This document shows, piece after piece, positions 44,801 to 54,966 of a stretch of 64,000 bases of DNA (its first letter is position 1; the number at the start of each line of letters is the position of its first letter). Below the pieces are notes generated by a model. That model was given only the letters and a program-made list of their open reading frames with translations, did no database searches and was not told the origin of the DNA. This DNA is from Phytophthora colocasiae (lineage: Eukaryota; Oomycota; Peronosporomycetes; Peronosporales; Peronosporaceae): NCBI GenBank assembly GCA_018806915.1, contig JAGKQI010000101.1, positions 372,001-436,000 of the forward strand. The letters run 5' to 3'. The position numbers and the translations under genes are program-made.

Positions 44801-45314
44801 CAAACCCGCTCTTGTGGTGCTTGTGAAGAAGAGCATGATCGACGAGATCCAGGAGATCCTCCAGAGCTTGCAAATGGAGCTGCAGTTTGAACGCCACTCC
44901 ACTATGGCTGTCGGTTCCACTGCCAGTCCGCTTCCACAACAAGGCCGTAGTACTGAAGGCGAGCACTGTTACCGATGCGGCGCCACTGGGGAGCTCGCAG
45001 AGTTGGATGTTGCGGGTGGACAGCGTGAGCTCTACTGCCAAGAATGCTGGGAGATGTTCTTCTTTAACGATGATCGTCAGTCACCGGTGACAAGAACGAG
45101 CAAGACTCTGGCACCGTTAGAGGCCGGCCGTCTCACCGCTGACGAGGATGCTCTGGACGAAGCGCTGAAGTACAGTTTCCATGACAGCTCTGTCACTCGT
45201 GAGGATATGATTCACCCATGGCGCTACCTGCAGGGCAGCGACTCCATTTCATCCTCAATCCGCGACTCGAACGCTTCGAGTATCACTGACCGCGCTGACG
45301 AAGTGTGGCTGTAA
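41832..45314 (+). CDS. Two-PDZ-domain acidic scaffold protein with C-terminal zinc finger
   Basis: 1160 residues, intronless. PDZ-like domain 1 (about residues 15-98: GPLGVVL, GDLLISVNGKKT, EKVVRLLF) and domain 2 (about 197-278: GSLGISF, NDVLIAINGEKT, VEKVLRWL) lie on either side of a lysine-rich KKKKKKSKHKHKH segment. A long disordered middle follows, then a strongly acidic tract (a run of Asp/Glu near 895-925). The C-terminus has a C-x2-C...C-x2-C finger (CYRCGATGEL ... YCQECWEMFF) and a UIM-like EDALDEALKYSF. It looks like a signalling or membrane scaffold, but no known family with this architecture is recognised. ATG 41832 is first; 41877 (MQDYLINW) is a second candidate. A young LTR element sits just upstream. 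Confidence 0.88.
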   Translation: MTRLEQPHAPTDADNMQDYLINWNAGPLGVVLRSDLGADMPPVVAQLLPQPSVLKMAGVREGDLLISVNGKKTTRLGYEKVVRLLFKERLPMVLHFRSPLQVQEMQRGVSGAIVEEPPSARGRSRSRTSSSTRPPQTQTQTRGRGRSDVDAHALIEQKRNPNAQNFSIDSDISTKSEKKKKKKSKHKHKHGDKAEAEERRLRKQYSVVWERGSLGISFRAYNSKVNVPCVDFISAGRGQGRGMERVCVNDVLIAINGEKTKALGVEKVLRWLHVIEKPVVLRFHASSNRILNPAGGLLPHLADDEGDTSARPRRPTAPLPQTQAQPEYEPAPRPPRRNNSVDQPVPQQRTERGFSDDREYELQPAVAQSEARRYSRDSGTYFEKQPIDDYEPQYQFSTSKIEVKERRYSNNSMSAYAQGRDEDGVAGDFRREPMDADAPQFDLRIDAHIIPHRRQKQLTEDRFGQPQPLLLPPSRSRTSSASREDIRRQQQLENKSVAPPVVILPPAAARPRLASRDSQVSNSSHMSFDEAAGIVARATGKPVDECEFGGVPLMDIKDGTVQSKLMFIYAKACLAKEGSSDDEPASKDPQPPRTPGNPLGRKGHSKYLSYTILQDDAVASNHISSKEDSSASPGIQDDGGGLKMENVNGANNSFEYKRSGVFSDNLGESFAKMQKDISIQQPPPPVVTPPLSSVGPSSSVSSDATPSVSNPITPAEDFISLKDFMAKGDVSLSALSLNSTESPVRSTDGVETDKTDEQQEQKEVIQTDVEAVIEEKEIKPMEIKKTSDVVEEAKPMETKETPGEVTEQVAPAVEEIKEVGESTEERAKIIELVEEHVDEHSTVHEEVHVDDDDDAASIDSSNERDLAASVASLDDLLDLPLKDGNHDDEEHEEFVDDDDDDDDDEEEEEEKEIKKDHADEKESMNTSLGMKLDQVQEEEAGDTEEQQGHGKHEKEEDHDEEEEYEDGALSNPIVNELFRNVADVREVIKDKPALVVLVKKSMIDEIQEILQSLQMELQFERHSTMAVGSTASPLPQQGRSTEGEHCYRCGATGELAELDVAGGQRELYCQECWEMFFFNDDRQSPVTRTSKTLAPLEAGRLTADEDALDEALKYSFHDSSVTREDMIHPWRYLQGSDSISSSIRDSNASSITDRADEVWL

Positions 45315-45888
45315 GTAACGCCGATGGTGTTTTGAGACGATTGAGGTCGTCAACCTTCATCCAAAGTTGCTGCAATGGTACAGTAGATATCATGCTAGCA
45401 TCACTTGGTATGTGGACAGGAAAAAAAGTGAGAGAAATTCAACGTAGCGTTTTGGTAGTATGTGAGTGCAGCAATTGCAACCTTTTTTTGATGAACGATT
45501 CCAGCTTTTCAGTGTAAGTTTCATGCAAAATGCAGGACGATCGCAAATTTTGAGAAGTATCATACCAAGAGCGTTCGTCCTCTCCATGGCAGCGACGACA
45601 AAAGGAAAAGCATTAGATACTTTACCAGCGCTTCCTTTCAAACGCTACGCTGACACGTCGGAATCGTGGAAGTAGCTTGCCCAGTTCACACAACCGCCCA
45701 GCTGGCCCATTCATTTCACTTGGAGCACGAGGGATTTGTCACTGCGGCTGCCCTGAAGCTGCGACGCGGCCGCGCAGAAGGAGGTTTCCAGTCAAGAACA
45801 ATTGAAAATCCGCTTTGAGCTTGTGCGTGTGCTCGATCCGTTCCTTCACATTCGAAAGCAGAACGAAAAACACACTTTACTGTGTTGG
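45315..45888. other. Spacer between PDZ gene and acidic paralogue 1
   Basis: No confident gene. The 45802-45888 part is open in frame with the next CDS but lacks an ATG; it may be 5' leader or an upstream exon. Confidence 0.45.
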
Positions 45889-46533
45889 ATGGTTCTCCCG
45901 GCTGCCACTTTAGCTCTACAACGGGTGGTGGACACTGTCACGACGATGCCGTGGAGTGTGCTCAAGCACATGGAGCAAACGCTACTGTGGAGTGTTCCAC
46001 CCGAACCGAAAGGCCCCACGTGGGCTGATGACGTCTTCACAGCGTCCAAAACGATATCGACTGCATTGAGCTGCATTGAGGACGAATTGACCGACAGTTG
46101 CAGCTCTGGGGTGTTCTCCAGCGACGAAGACGCAGACTGGAGTGATGACGACGTCAGTGTGGACGGTTATTCGGACGAGGAAGATGGAGACGAAGTGTTT
46201 GCGTACCAGAGTGAACGATGGTACTGGACGCCACCCAGTTCGACCAACAGCGTCCAAAGCTTTGAGGAAAAGTACGAGACTGCGAGCCAGAGAAGTGCCG
46301 ACCTGGATGAATTCGGCTTGGAACATGGCGACGAGCACTACCGACGTCCGACAATGTACGCGATGCCCTCGATCGACTTTAGTGCTGATGGCGTTGTGGA
46401 TTCCTGGGTCGACCGATTCGGGGCTAACAAAGCGGACTTTACGTACGTCGCGACTGTGCCCGACTGCTCTTCAAACGATGAGCAGGAAGTATTGCCGCCT
46501 CCCCGAGCTGGGTTCTACATCCCTGTACTATAA
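45889..46533 (+). CDS. Acidic protein of unknown function, tandem paralogue 1
   Basis: 214 residues from the ATG at 45889 (MVLPAATLALQRVVDT). A short hydrophobic/aromatic N-terminus (VTTMPWSVLKHMEQTLLWS) is followed by WADDVF, a strongly acidic Ser/Asp/Glu segment, an aromatic WYWTPP patch, and a conserved C-terminal block YAMPSIDFSADGVVDSWVDR, then FGANKADF, ending with ...YIPVL. The same order of blocks occurs in the next gene at 46761, so the two are tandem duplicates. No known domain, and no convincing signal peptide or membrane span. Probably oomycete-specific. Confidence 0.65.
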   Translation: MVLPAATLALQRVVDTVTTMPWSVLKHMEQTLLWSVPPEPKGPTWADDVFTASKTISTALSCIEDELTDSCSSGVFSSDEDADWSDDDVSVDGYSDEEDGDEVFAYQSERWYWTPPSSTNSVQSFEEKYETASQRSADLDEFGLEHGDEHYRRPTMYAMPSIDFSADGVVDSWVDRFGANKADFTYVATVPDCSSNDEQEVLPPPRAGFYIPVL

Positions 46534-46760
46534 AGCAATCTGTTGGCGAAGTTTTGATCGCTGTCAACAAAGGCTGCCTATCATGACGAACGACCGTCGA
46601 AGTGTACTATAAGCCACCGGAATATTCATCTAAAGTCCATCGGCAGAGAGTGGAGGCTGTGGTGTCCAATAGAGGAAGGAGCTCTCAATGAAAAATTGCG
46701 ACGAAAAAGTAATAGAGACTGTAGCCAAGTTGAAGTGGTTACCGGTTTGGCAGAGGAACG

Positions 46761-47477
46761 ATGTCCCGCTATTTCTTCAGAGATCCCGACGAGGAAGAAG
46801 ACTTCATAAAGTGGCGGCACTTCAGAATTTACGAAGACCCACCTTCAAAAACGAACCAACTACAGAGAACGAGTGAAAACACGCACGTGGCGATGGCGCT
46901 CCTCGCGAGTACCTTCCATGTGGTCGTAGGGCTCCCATGGAGCACTTTCGAGCTTCTGGACTGGGCACTGCAGTGGAGCGCCGTGCCAGTGGCTGAGGAG
47001 GAGCCGATGTCCGAGATGTGGGCGGAAGATCTGTTTTCGCCCTGTTCTTCCAAGTGTTTGGCGAAATACGATGAGGACGTCACAGACAGCTCTGGATCGG
47101 AGATGTATGACGATGAAGTGGAAGAAGAAGACGATTCGGACTGGAGTTGTAGTGAGGATGAAGAAGAACTGGAAGGTTTCAGCTTCGACTATGATGGCGA
47201 TGTCGACTTTTGGGGCGATCGCTGGTTCTGGTCGTTAGATGATGACAAACTCGTAGCTGACGCAGAGACGTCGAGCTACGTCGTGGAAAGATTCGTCAAC
47301 TACGTTATGCCGTCGATGGACTTTAACATTGAAGCAGTCGATGTCTGGATCGAGAAATACGGATCTAGTAGGTCCCAAGTTCAATTTGTGACGCTACCGT
47401 TGAGTGTTGACTCCTCGGCTGCATTAGATCTCCCGACTACATGTACTTCCATTGGACTTTTCGTCGCTGTCTTGTAG
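46761..47477 (+). CDS. Acidic protein of unknown function, tandem paralogue 2
   Basis: 238 residues. It shares with paralogue 1 the motifs LPWSTFELLDWALQWS, MWAEDLF, the Asp/Glu/Ser-rich centre, a W-x-W patch (GDRWFWSLDDDK) and YVMPSMDFNIEAVDVWIEKY. Divergence is high (perhaps a third of residues identical), so the duplication is old although the genes remain adjacent, 227 bp apart. The ATG at 46761 gives an N-terminal extension (MSRYFFRDPDEEEDF); the ATG at 46893 (MALLASTF) aligns with the start of paralogue 1. Ends 66 bp before the HGSNAT-like gene on the other strand. Confidence 0.68.
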   Translation: MSRYFFRDPDEEEDFIKWRHFRIYEDPPSKTNQLQRTSENTHVAMALLASTFHVVVGLPWSTFELLDWALQWSAVPVAEEEPMSEMWAEDLFSPCSSKCLAKYDEDVTDSSGSEMYDDEVEEEDDSDWSCSEDEEELEGFSFDYDGDVDFWGDRWFWSLDDDKLVADAETSSYVVERFVNYVMPSMDFNIEAVDVWIEKYGSSRSQVQFVTLPLSVDSSAALDLPTTCTSIGLFVAVL

Positions 47478-47543
47478 ACGATTACACAGATCGGTACAGC
47501 AGTTAGCTTCCAAAAACTTGCACAATATATTCATGAGGATTCC

Positions 47544-49217
47544 TCAGACTTTGATGAATATCTTCCGCAGATCCATCCACTGTGCTACAACAACCCACCT
47601 GCGAAAGACCAGTCAGCAACGCCTCAGTAAGGTAAGCAGTAAGTCTACGTACGTGAGCACTCCTACAAGATTGTAAAGCAACAGCTCGAACTGTGATACT
47701 TCTTCCCCAGCCTTCACAGGTTTTGCAGCAAATGGAGCAACATGTTGGCAGACTTCATGCTGAACATCGCTTGAGTTAGTAAACTCTACTTACAATAATG
47801 AAGATCAGACTTACCATAACGTAAACTGCGATCGAGTTCTTGCCAACAGAAATACAAGGGGCACCAGACCAACTCACACGCGTTCCACCGTCAATAATTT
47901 TCACCATAAACGCTAGTAACCACGCTGCGAACCCGGAACTCAACAGTACATACGAAAAGGACCAGAGGTTCTTGTTCAATGGAATCCACGGACCATTCGG
48001 AAACACCCAGAGACCTCCGCACATGATGCTTAGTACAACCAACCCACTCCCACTGATCATAAGGTGCCGCAATTGGCGACTCTGTACGTCTTGCATCAAC
48101 GTTTGAGGTTGATCCAGAGCTGCTACGAACACTGCAGCCTGTAGATACCCGAAATACGCCGTCGTTGCCACCATCAGCCAATTCAAAAGTCCCTCAGGAT
48201 CGTAAGGACCTGTTTGATAATGTTTCTGGCACGATGGAGTCTGGAAAAGATGCGGAAGGCCAAAAACTAGTGAATCCACGTATATATGCGCTCCACCCGT
48301 GCAGTTCCGATATGCTCCTTGGTCTGCTGTTCCACCTGGACCAATATACCCAGTCGGACAGTTTGGTACGTGCAGTGTGAACGTCAAGAGAAGATTGACG
48401 AGTATCAAAGGCAAAATACCGAACACCAAGTGTCTTGCAGTGGATACTAATAGCCGACTTTGGCGGTGCAATGGATGCCACCAGTCTGTAAAAGCGACCA
48501 CAATGTACGAGGCAGCTAGAGCTTGTAGTACGCCCGGAATTCTCCACTCGCTCCAACTATCTCCATTGTTAATGAAAAGACCAAGTGCGAAGAGTTTCAC
48601 GGATCTCCCGACAATTCGCCCAAGCGCTTGTATCTTTGATGAGCTTTCATCATTCGAAGATGACAAGAAAACACTGAATCCGAGGATCCACGCGAACCTG
48701 AATCAACTGAACCTTTAGACGCTCAATATTAACTTCGACAAGACAGAGTAGAGTACTCACCAGGGGAACACCAAGTCAGCTATGGTCAGTCCGTCCCATG
48801 TACTGTGTACGAAGAGAGCAAAACCTCCACCTACCAAAGTAACACAACGTGAACGATTAAGCTCTTCACGTCCAGTGCTGTAACAGTCTACTTACCCCCG
48901 TAGTTGACAAATACCATCAGAATCAATGTGAGACCTCGAAAAGCGTCCAAAACTCGACACCGCCCAAGTTTTCGTCTCTTTTTGTGTCGATCCAGAAGTT
49001 CATACAGCCCAGAGTCGGATTTCAGCCGTGGAGGTACCAGTGGCTCCGTTAAACTGGAAGATCTTCTGTAAATCCGATCGAACTCGTTGGCAAGGTGAAT
49101 ACTCTGACGCAGTAGAGAAACCAGTGCAATACCCAGCACCACAACGACTATTACGTGGCTTAAATGAAAAGAAGAAGACGTGTCGGCGTACGGAAGAGCC
49201 TCCATTTCCAAGATCAT
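47544..49217 (-). CDS. Heparan-alpha-glucosaminide N-acetyltransferase-like membrane protein
   Basis: Multi-span acyltransferase of the HGSNAT/DUF5009 family, which in animals transfers acetyl from cytosolic acetyl-CoA to lysosomal glucosamine residues; the substrate here is unknown. Exons: 49217-48896, 48830-48761, 48697-47815, 47759-47649 and 47582-47544; introns 1-3 are 55-65 bp and the 55-bp intron 3 has a TACTAAC branch site. Motifs: RCRVLDAFRGLTLILMVFVN, YGGGG across intron 1, HSTWDGLTIADLVFPW, FSVFLSSS, VLQALAASY, GPYDPEGLL, and C-terminal KNSIAVYVM continued by HEVCQHVAPF and LRKIFIKV, matching the family's HE...KIF end. The last junction is uncertain: an alternative donor/acceptor (47653/47596) gives TWVVVAV and a different tail ending at 47503. 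About 474 residues. Confidence 0.85.
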
Positions 49218-49336
49218 GGTTAGACGTTGCGATGTGTCATATGTGATAAGTACGAATTTAAAGGTTGAAGCACACCCTTACCTCAATGACGCCGCAAACG
49301 ACTACGAGAGCGCCCATAATACAATTTCTACTTGGT

Positions 49337-51198
49337 TCAGTTCTTGGGCTTTACCAGACGTGTAACAGAGTTGGAGCCGGAGCGTGGTAACCAGATTTTG
49401 ATGGAGCTATCAGCTGAAGCCGATGCCAGAATGGGCTCCGTTGGGTGGAAGTCCACGCAGTACACACGATCATTGTGGGCGTCGATCTTCTGCACAAGGG
49501 TTTGAGCGTGATTACCTGCGCCGTTTGTCTTGTTTCCTCCAGTGCTGTCTGCGTGTTTGGATGGTGTCACCTCATGCAAGTAAATGTGGCGATCAGCACT
49601 GCCAGTAGCGAGTAGTAGCGTTTCACGCGAGGAATCCATGGGCCCACGCTCTCCACTTGGGTCGGTAAAATCCTCGCCGTCTCCGTCCGTGAGCTTGCGA
49701 CGAGATCCAGACGTAGAATTGCCGCCCAGACCTCCACCAAGTCGACTTCGCGGTGGCAATACCAATTTGTACTTGTAGCCGTCCCCACGGAAGAATGAGC
49801 TTTTAATCGGCCAGTTCTTGTTCTTATGGCCCGATACAGAGCACACGAGTTGTAGTTGGTCGCTGTCACGGCTGTCACTGCTGCCTCCAGTACCACCACC
49901 ACGTCTTGTGCTACGAGAGCTGATAAGCTTGGAGCGTCGGTCGTACACTCGGAGGACGTTGTCGTAGCTGTTAACAGCCAGGAAGCGCCCGTCATCACTG
50001 CCGTCGCTAGCAGGTGACGCGTGCACGTGTGAAATAGCGTGTCTAGCTGGGTCGTTCAGCACCGATAACTCCTCCAGACACGTTTCCATACGAACATCCC
50101 AGGTTTTCAGCATACCCTGTATAACAAAGAAATCAACGTAAGTCATTTGCCATATCTACAGCACAATAGCTTCCGTGAAACAGCACAAACCTTGCTGTCG
50201 CCTGTGGTAACTGTTAGGCCGTCATGAGCAACGTGAAGCGCATTTACCATCGCATCATTGGCCCACGTGCGGCAGACCTCTGAGCGCGCATCCGCCATGT
50301 GAAAGCAGCACTTGCTGGAGCCCAAGAAGTACTGATTATTATCTGTACATGAGCCACCACATCATCAGCAACGTATCTCCATCAAAACCAGTCAAATCTG
50401 CACCATTACCGGCCATATTGAAGGTCACACACTGCACCAGTCCATCCACCTCCTTGCTTGTAATGAGTTGACTCTTCTCCACGTCCCAGAGCTTCACTGT
50501 GTGGTCGTAGCTGCCGGAAACAAGTGTAGCGCTGTCCTCTGCCCAGCTCACGTCGATCACGAGCTGCGCGTGTCTCGACAGTGCCGCCAGTTGCGGCTGA
50601 TTGAACTTGGTCGTCACATCCCACAACATCACTTTACAGTCGAAGCCGCCAGACGCTAAGAGCCGCCCGCATGGGGAGAACTTGGCCGTGTACACGGCGC
50701 CACTGTGTGCGCGCAAAGTGGATTTGTGTAGAAGTACACGGGCGTCTCCGTCCCCTTCACCATCGTAGAGGTCTCCTTTGGCACCCAGCAAAGCTCCAGA
50801 GCTGCCATGAGCACGGCGGAAGGACGACTCGGTAGCAGCTTCTGTACTGGGGGCAGGGGCAGCTAACAGATCAGCAATAGCGAAGGGCTCAGCGGCGGCT
50901 GCACGTGTGGCGGAGGACGGCATGTGAACGGAGTCCAATCTGAAAGTGAATACAGAGTGATGGTCAGTAAATTGTACTTCAATTTGTATAGGTAAAAGGG
51001 AGACGTACTTGAGGGTGAGCTCATATACCGAACGCTTGAGGTCGTGGTTCTCGCGGTCCAATTTCTCTACACTCGTCTTGAGCAGCTTGTTCTCCTTCAT
51101 CATCAGCTGCATCAAAGGGTTAATTAGGAGGTCATAGAGGAGCTACAGAGACGAAGACGTACCTCATACTGCGCGCGGAGATGCGCTTCCGATGCCAT
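49337..51198 (-). CDS. WD40-repeat protein with N-terminal coiled coil
   Basis: 531 residues in five exons: 51198-51163, 51106-51009, 50939-50410, 50342-50191, 50116-49337; all introns are 56-74 bp with GT..AG ends, and phases agree throughout. Exons 1-2 give a short coiled coil (LMMKENKLLKTSVEKLDREN). The rest is a beta-propeller with repeats such as LRAHSGAVYTAKFSPCGRLL ASGG-FDCKVMLWDV, VSGSYDHTVKLWDV, and a final IDAHNDRVYCVDFHPTEPIL then ASASADSSIKIW. A Gly/Ser-rich loop interrupts the fifth blade. Related to chromatin or splicing-type propellers (GHKNKNWPIKSSFF), but the specific orthologue is not identified. Divergent from pdxT with about 206 bp between ATGs. Confidence 0.88.
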
Positions 51199-51404
51199 TT
51201 TAGTTCGTGAAAGGTGACGTGAAAAAGTGTTGATATGTAGCCATATTATATTAGAAAGGTATACCTTTAAAAAATGATGGTCGGATTTAACAGGTGAATA
51301 GTGGGCCATCAAATGGGCCAGTGTACCTCATAAAAGGTACAATACCAACTCATCCCATCAAAGCATATCAAAAGGCAACTTGCCATCAAGAGCAGAAGCG
51401 AAAA

Positions 51405-52079
51405 ATGACAGAGACTACCAAGACGCTTACCGTGGGTGTGCTGGCGCTGCAAGGTGCTTTCGAGGAGCACATGGCCATGCTGGAAGGTCTCACTGCCACC
51501 ACTTCAACGGGTCAAGTCGTGTCGGTGACTTCCGTGGCCATCCGTCTGCCAGAGCAGCTCCAGAACGTCGATGCGCTCGTGTTGCCTGGAGGAGAGAGCA
51601 CTACGATTGGCAAAGTGGCTGTGCGGTGGGGACTGGTGGAGCCGCTGAAGAAATGGGTGGCGGATGGCCGTCCTATCTGGGGAACGTGTGCCGGAATGAT
51701 CATGCTGAGCCAGCAGGCCAAGCACGCAGAGGAGGGAGGGCAGACACTCATCGGCGGCCTGGACGTCGAGGTCTCTCGTAATTTCTTCGGCGCGCAAGTG
51801 CGCAGCTTCGAAATGCTCGTGGCTGGTCCCCCAGGATTCGACTCAGAGCCCTACAACGCCGTGTTTATCCGTGCGCCGGCCATCATTTCGGTTGGTGAAG
51901 AGATTGAGGTGCTCTCGCGAGTGCTCAATGCGAAGCCCGCAGACGGATCTGACCCTGTGGATGTCATTATTGCTGCCCGAAAGGATAACATCCTGGTCAC
52001 TGCCTTCCACCCGGAGATCACGACTGACAAACGCTGGCACCAGTACTTCGTCGAGACAGTCGTCCTGCCGAGAGTATAG
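51405..52079 (+). CDS. PDX2: Pyridoxal 5'-phosphate synthase glutaminase subunit (PdxT/SNO)
   Basis: 224 residues. Releases ammonia from glutamine for the PdxS/PDX1 synthase in de novo vitamin B6 synthesis, in the cytosol. Class I glutamine amidotransferase features: VGVLALQGAFEEH at the start, oxyanion-loop LPGGESTTIGK (~61-70), nucleophile Cys in GTCAGMIML (~94), and His/Glu pair AFHPEITTD (~200). Length and motif order match bacterial and plant PdxT. The start chosen is the ATG at 51405, directly before the conserved TVGVLALQG strand; an upstream in-frame region lacks an ATG. Its PDX1 partner is not in the window. Confidence 0.97.
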   Translation: MTETTKTLTVGVLALQGAFEEHMAMLEGLTATTSTGQVVSVTSVAIRLPEQLQNVDALVLPGGESTTIGKVAVRWGLVEPLKKWVADGRPIWGTCAGMIMLSQQAKHAEEGGQTLIGGLDVEVSRNFFGAQVRSFEMLVAGPPGFDSEPYNAVFIRAPAIISVGEEIEVLSRVLNAKPADGSDPVDVIIAARKDNILVTAFHPEITTDKRWHQYFVETVVLPRV

Positions 52080-52394
52080 ATAAACTTGGTTCATTTGCTG
52101 TGCTAGACGATATGATAATTTCAGTCGAAGTAATAGCCCACGCAAACCAGCCTTCGTTTACATTGTCTGTGGGGTTGGTGCTTAATATGCCTGCCTGCTG
52201 CCTCGCTGCCAAGCGCCCAACAGCCTAAACTCTAGAGCAAGAACATGAATAGCAGAAAAAAGGAGTCCCAAATAAGGGAGCGTTGAGCGACACCGCTCAT
52301 GAAGGGGCCCAACGCACGACTTGAAGCCAGAAACGAATTGAAAGAAGGGACGTTCACCGCGAATCCTCACGAAAGAGCGTGTTCCTACACTTGT

Positions 52395-54621
52395 CTAGCC
52401 CTGGACCGCATCCAGCGCAATACTCGAGTAATACTTGACGTCCATGTCCGAATCGTTCACCATCTCCGTCAGGCAGGGTCTGTACACATTAACAATCCTC
52501 TTAGTTCCCATGCAAACACACAACCAGGTAACAAGCCCTGAACCAAACGTACCGGACTTGAGCCGCGACCACGGAAGCATCGGCGAATTTACACAGCTGC
52601 TCTAAGGTCATGGACGCCACGAATCTAACGTTGGGGATTTTGTCGTGAGCGCCACGAATCGCCAGCGTCATCATGAGCGTCAACAGGTCGCTCGACACCT
52701 TCTCCACAGCCATCTGCTTCAGAGCGTGCAGCACGTTGACACGCTCCTGGTAGATGACGGACTTGTCAAAGATCTGGTTCAAGCGCGGCATAACGTTCTG
52801 AAGGACATAGTCGCTGCCCAGAGACTCTAATAGTTGCGGCAGGATTTTCGTGGCACTCAGACGGACTTCTCCCACCATGTCAGTGAAAGCGCTAACGTAG
52901 ATCTCCAGCAAGTGCTCCTGGAAGTACTGTCCACCCAGACTGCCGGCAAGAGCAGGGATGGACAGGATCACGGCCTCACGCACGCGCCATTGCAGGTCGC
53001 GCGCCAGGTCGGCAATGGCGGGAAGTAGCACCGATTCAAAGGATGACATCCACTGGGCAAGAAGTTCCATACGCTTGAGAATGTTCAGTCGCACGTCCAC
53101 CACCTCATCGCGCAGGAAGAGCAACAACAGAGGAGCCAGTGTTGACTTGGACGTAGCCTCACCCAGTTTGGGCGCCAGCTCCATACATGCGATAGAAACA
53201 GCAGCTGCAATTAAACCAAGCAATACAAAACAGCGTTAAAATTTACATCGAACAGCAATGCGGAGCGAATCGCAGTACGTACTGCGAACGTTGGGGGCCG
53301 TGTCCTGCGAAAGAGCTGATAGCAGCGGCAAGATCTCGCTTGAGAACAGCTCACTCTTGATAATCGAAATATATCCTGACAGGTTCTTGGCAGCGGCAGC
53401 ACGCACTTCAGCCTCAGCGTCCTATAAAAATGACAATAGCAGGACACTCCATAAGCCCCTCCATCCTGTTGCCCAGTATCACGTCGCTTCCGTACCTGCA
53501 GGAGGTTGCTGAAACAGCCAAGCAGCTCCGACTCCGTAATCTGCGTTCCCATAGCACGCGAGAGCGGGAAAAAGTCCTTGGCGATGCTGAAACGCACGCG
53601 CCACGAGCGATCCTCCACAGACGAGCGCACGACAGGCAGCACATGCATTGAGTTCTCGTCCTGCGAGAGCAATTCGGCAATGGCAGCCGAGTTCTCGATA
53701 GCCAATAGACGAACGCTGTCCTGGTCGTCGGCCGTTAGCGCACGGAAGAGCGGCAGGATCATGCTGGCAATGTGCTCCTTCTCCATTGCCCCAGCGATCT
53801 TACCAATGTTCGCAGCAGCAGCGCGGCGCACCATGGGCGTGTCGTCGTTACACATCATCTGGTACAAGCTGCAAATACAATAGCCAGAGCCACCAATTAG
53901 CTCCTACACTCGGGCATCTCCAGTCCTCATTCCTAGAACGTACTCGCGCAGCTCCTTCTTGCGTCCAGCATCTGCCACCTTATCGTAAATGACCGCAAAG
54001 AGCGAACACACTGACACGCGAGACGTAAACCAGTCTCCCTCGGCCAGGCGCTTGGCCAGCGGCACCATGACGTCGCCCACGTTGGGCACAACGCCCACTA
54101 CCTTCTGCAGAGAGTCGACGGCACGGTCGCGCACCACAGTCTCCTCCACGCCAGCAAGCACCTCGAGAGGCTCCACCAGAGCGGCAGCATGTTCAGCACC
54201 GCCCACGAGGTCCACAAAGCCACCTAGCTCCTCCGCTAGCGCCACAAGTACTTCATCCTCATCCTCAGTGGCCTCTGTGTCACAGGTTATTACTTAACTG
54301 CGATAAAAACAGATATCTAACGTTATTTACACGCACCGCGCAGAAACGGCAGCAGGTCGGAGCGCGTGCGCTCTGGGCCTAGCGCCTGTGCCACCGTTCG
54401 CAGGCGACGCATGGCTTTGATGCGCGTCTCCACCTCGTCGCTCTTAAGCTCCTCGGTCAGCAGCGTCATGGGGTACACTTCGTCCTCTATTTAACACATA
54501 ACGTTAAGATTAAGGTTAAAAACACGATTCCGCACTCAAGTGTCAAATAGGGGGAAGACGACCTTCCCCCTAATTAAGTCTCGTGGAAAGCTCTCGTTTT
54601 AAAAAGCTACACCTCACCCAT
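52395..54621 (-). CDS. Protein phosphatase 2A scaffold subunit A (PR65)
   Basis: 577 residues in seven exons: 54621-54618, 54486-54337, 54274-53944, 53868-53496, 53421-53283, 53204-52553, 52479-52395. Exon 1 contributes only ATGG; a 131-bp intron then joins to AGGACGAAG, giving MEDEVYPMTLLTEELKSDEV. HEAT-repeat scaffold holding the catalytic and B subunits. Diagnostic segments: LGPERTRSDLLPFL, EETVVRDRAVDSL, GDWFTSRVSVCSLF, CNDDTPMVRRAAAANIG, DDQDSVRLLAIE, EDRSWRVRFSIAKDF, DAEAEVRAAAAKNL and DMDVKYYSSIALDAVQG. Exon joins (e.g. LR|DLYQMM, VR|PCLTEM) were fixed by phase and by agreement with family spacing. Intron donors are mostly GTACGT. Confidence 0.95.
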
Positions 54622-54966
54622 TGTGTCTTGAGAAGGTGTAGGAAGAGGGGGGAGCGGTCTCTCTGTCTCTGTCTGTTGTGCGTCGGGCTCTTGTCGCCTT
54701 GCTGTGCCCCAGTCGGTCGTCGCTTGGCTGCGGCTGGTTCTTCCTGCTCGCTATACAGTCACGCTTTTCAGCTCCCCCCTTATTCTCGATTAAGTACGAA
54801 ACCTATCATAACCGCTACAATTCAATCTTACTATTTTTGAAGGGTATGAATTCGTGCCAGTTTCACGGTACATATCGAATAATTACATGTACTGTATTTT
54901 TACTGTCGTGCCACACCAACTTTACAGAAATTATCCAACCAAGCACCACGAAACGACCAGGAAACG

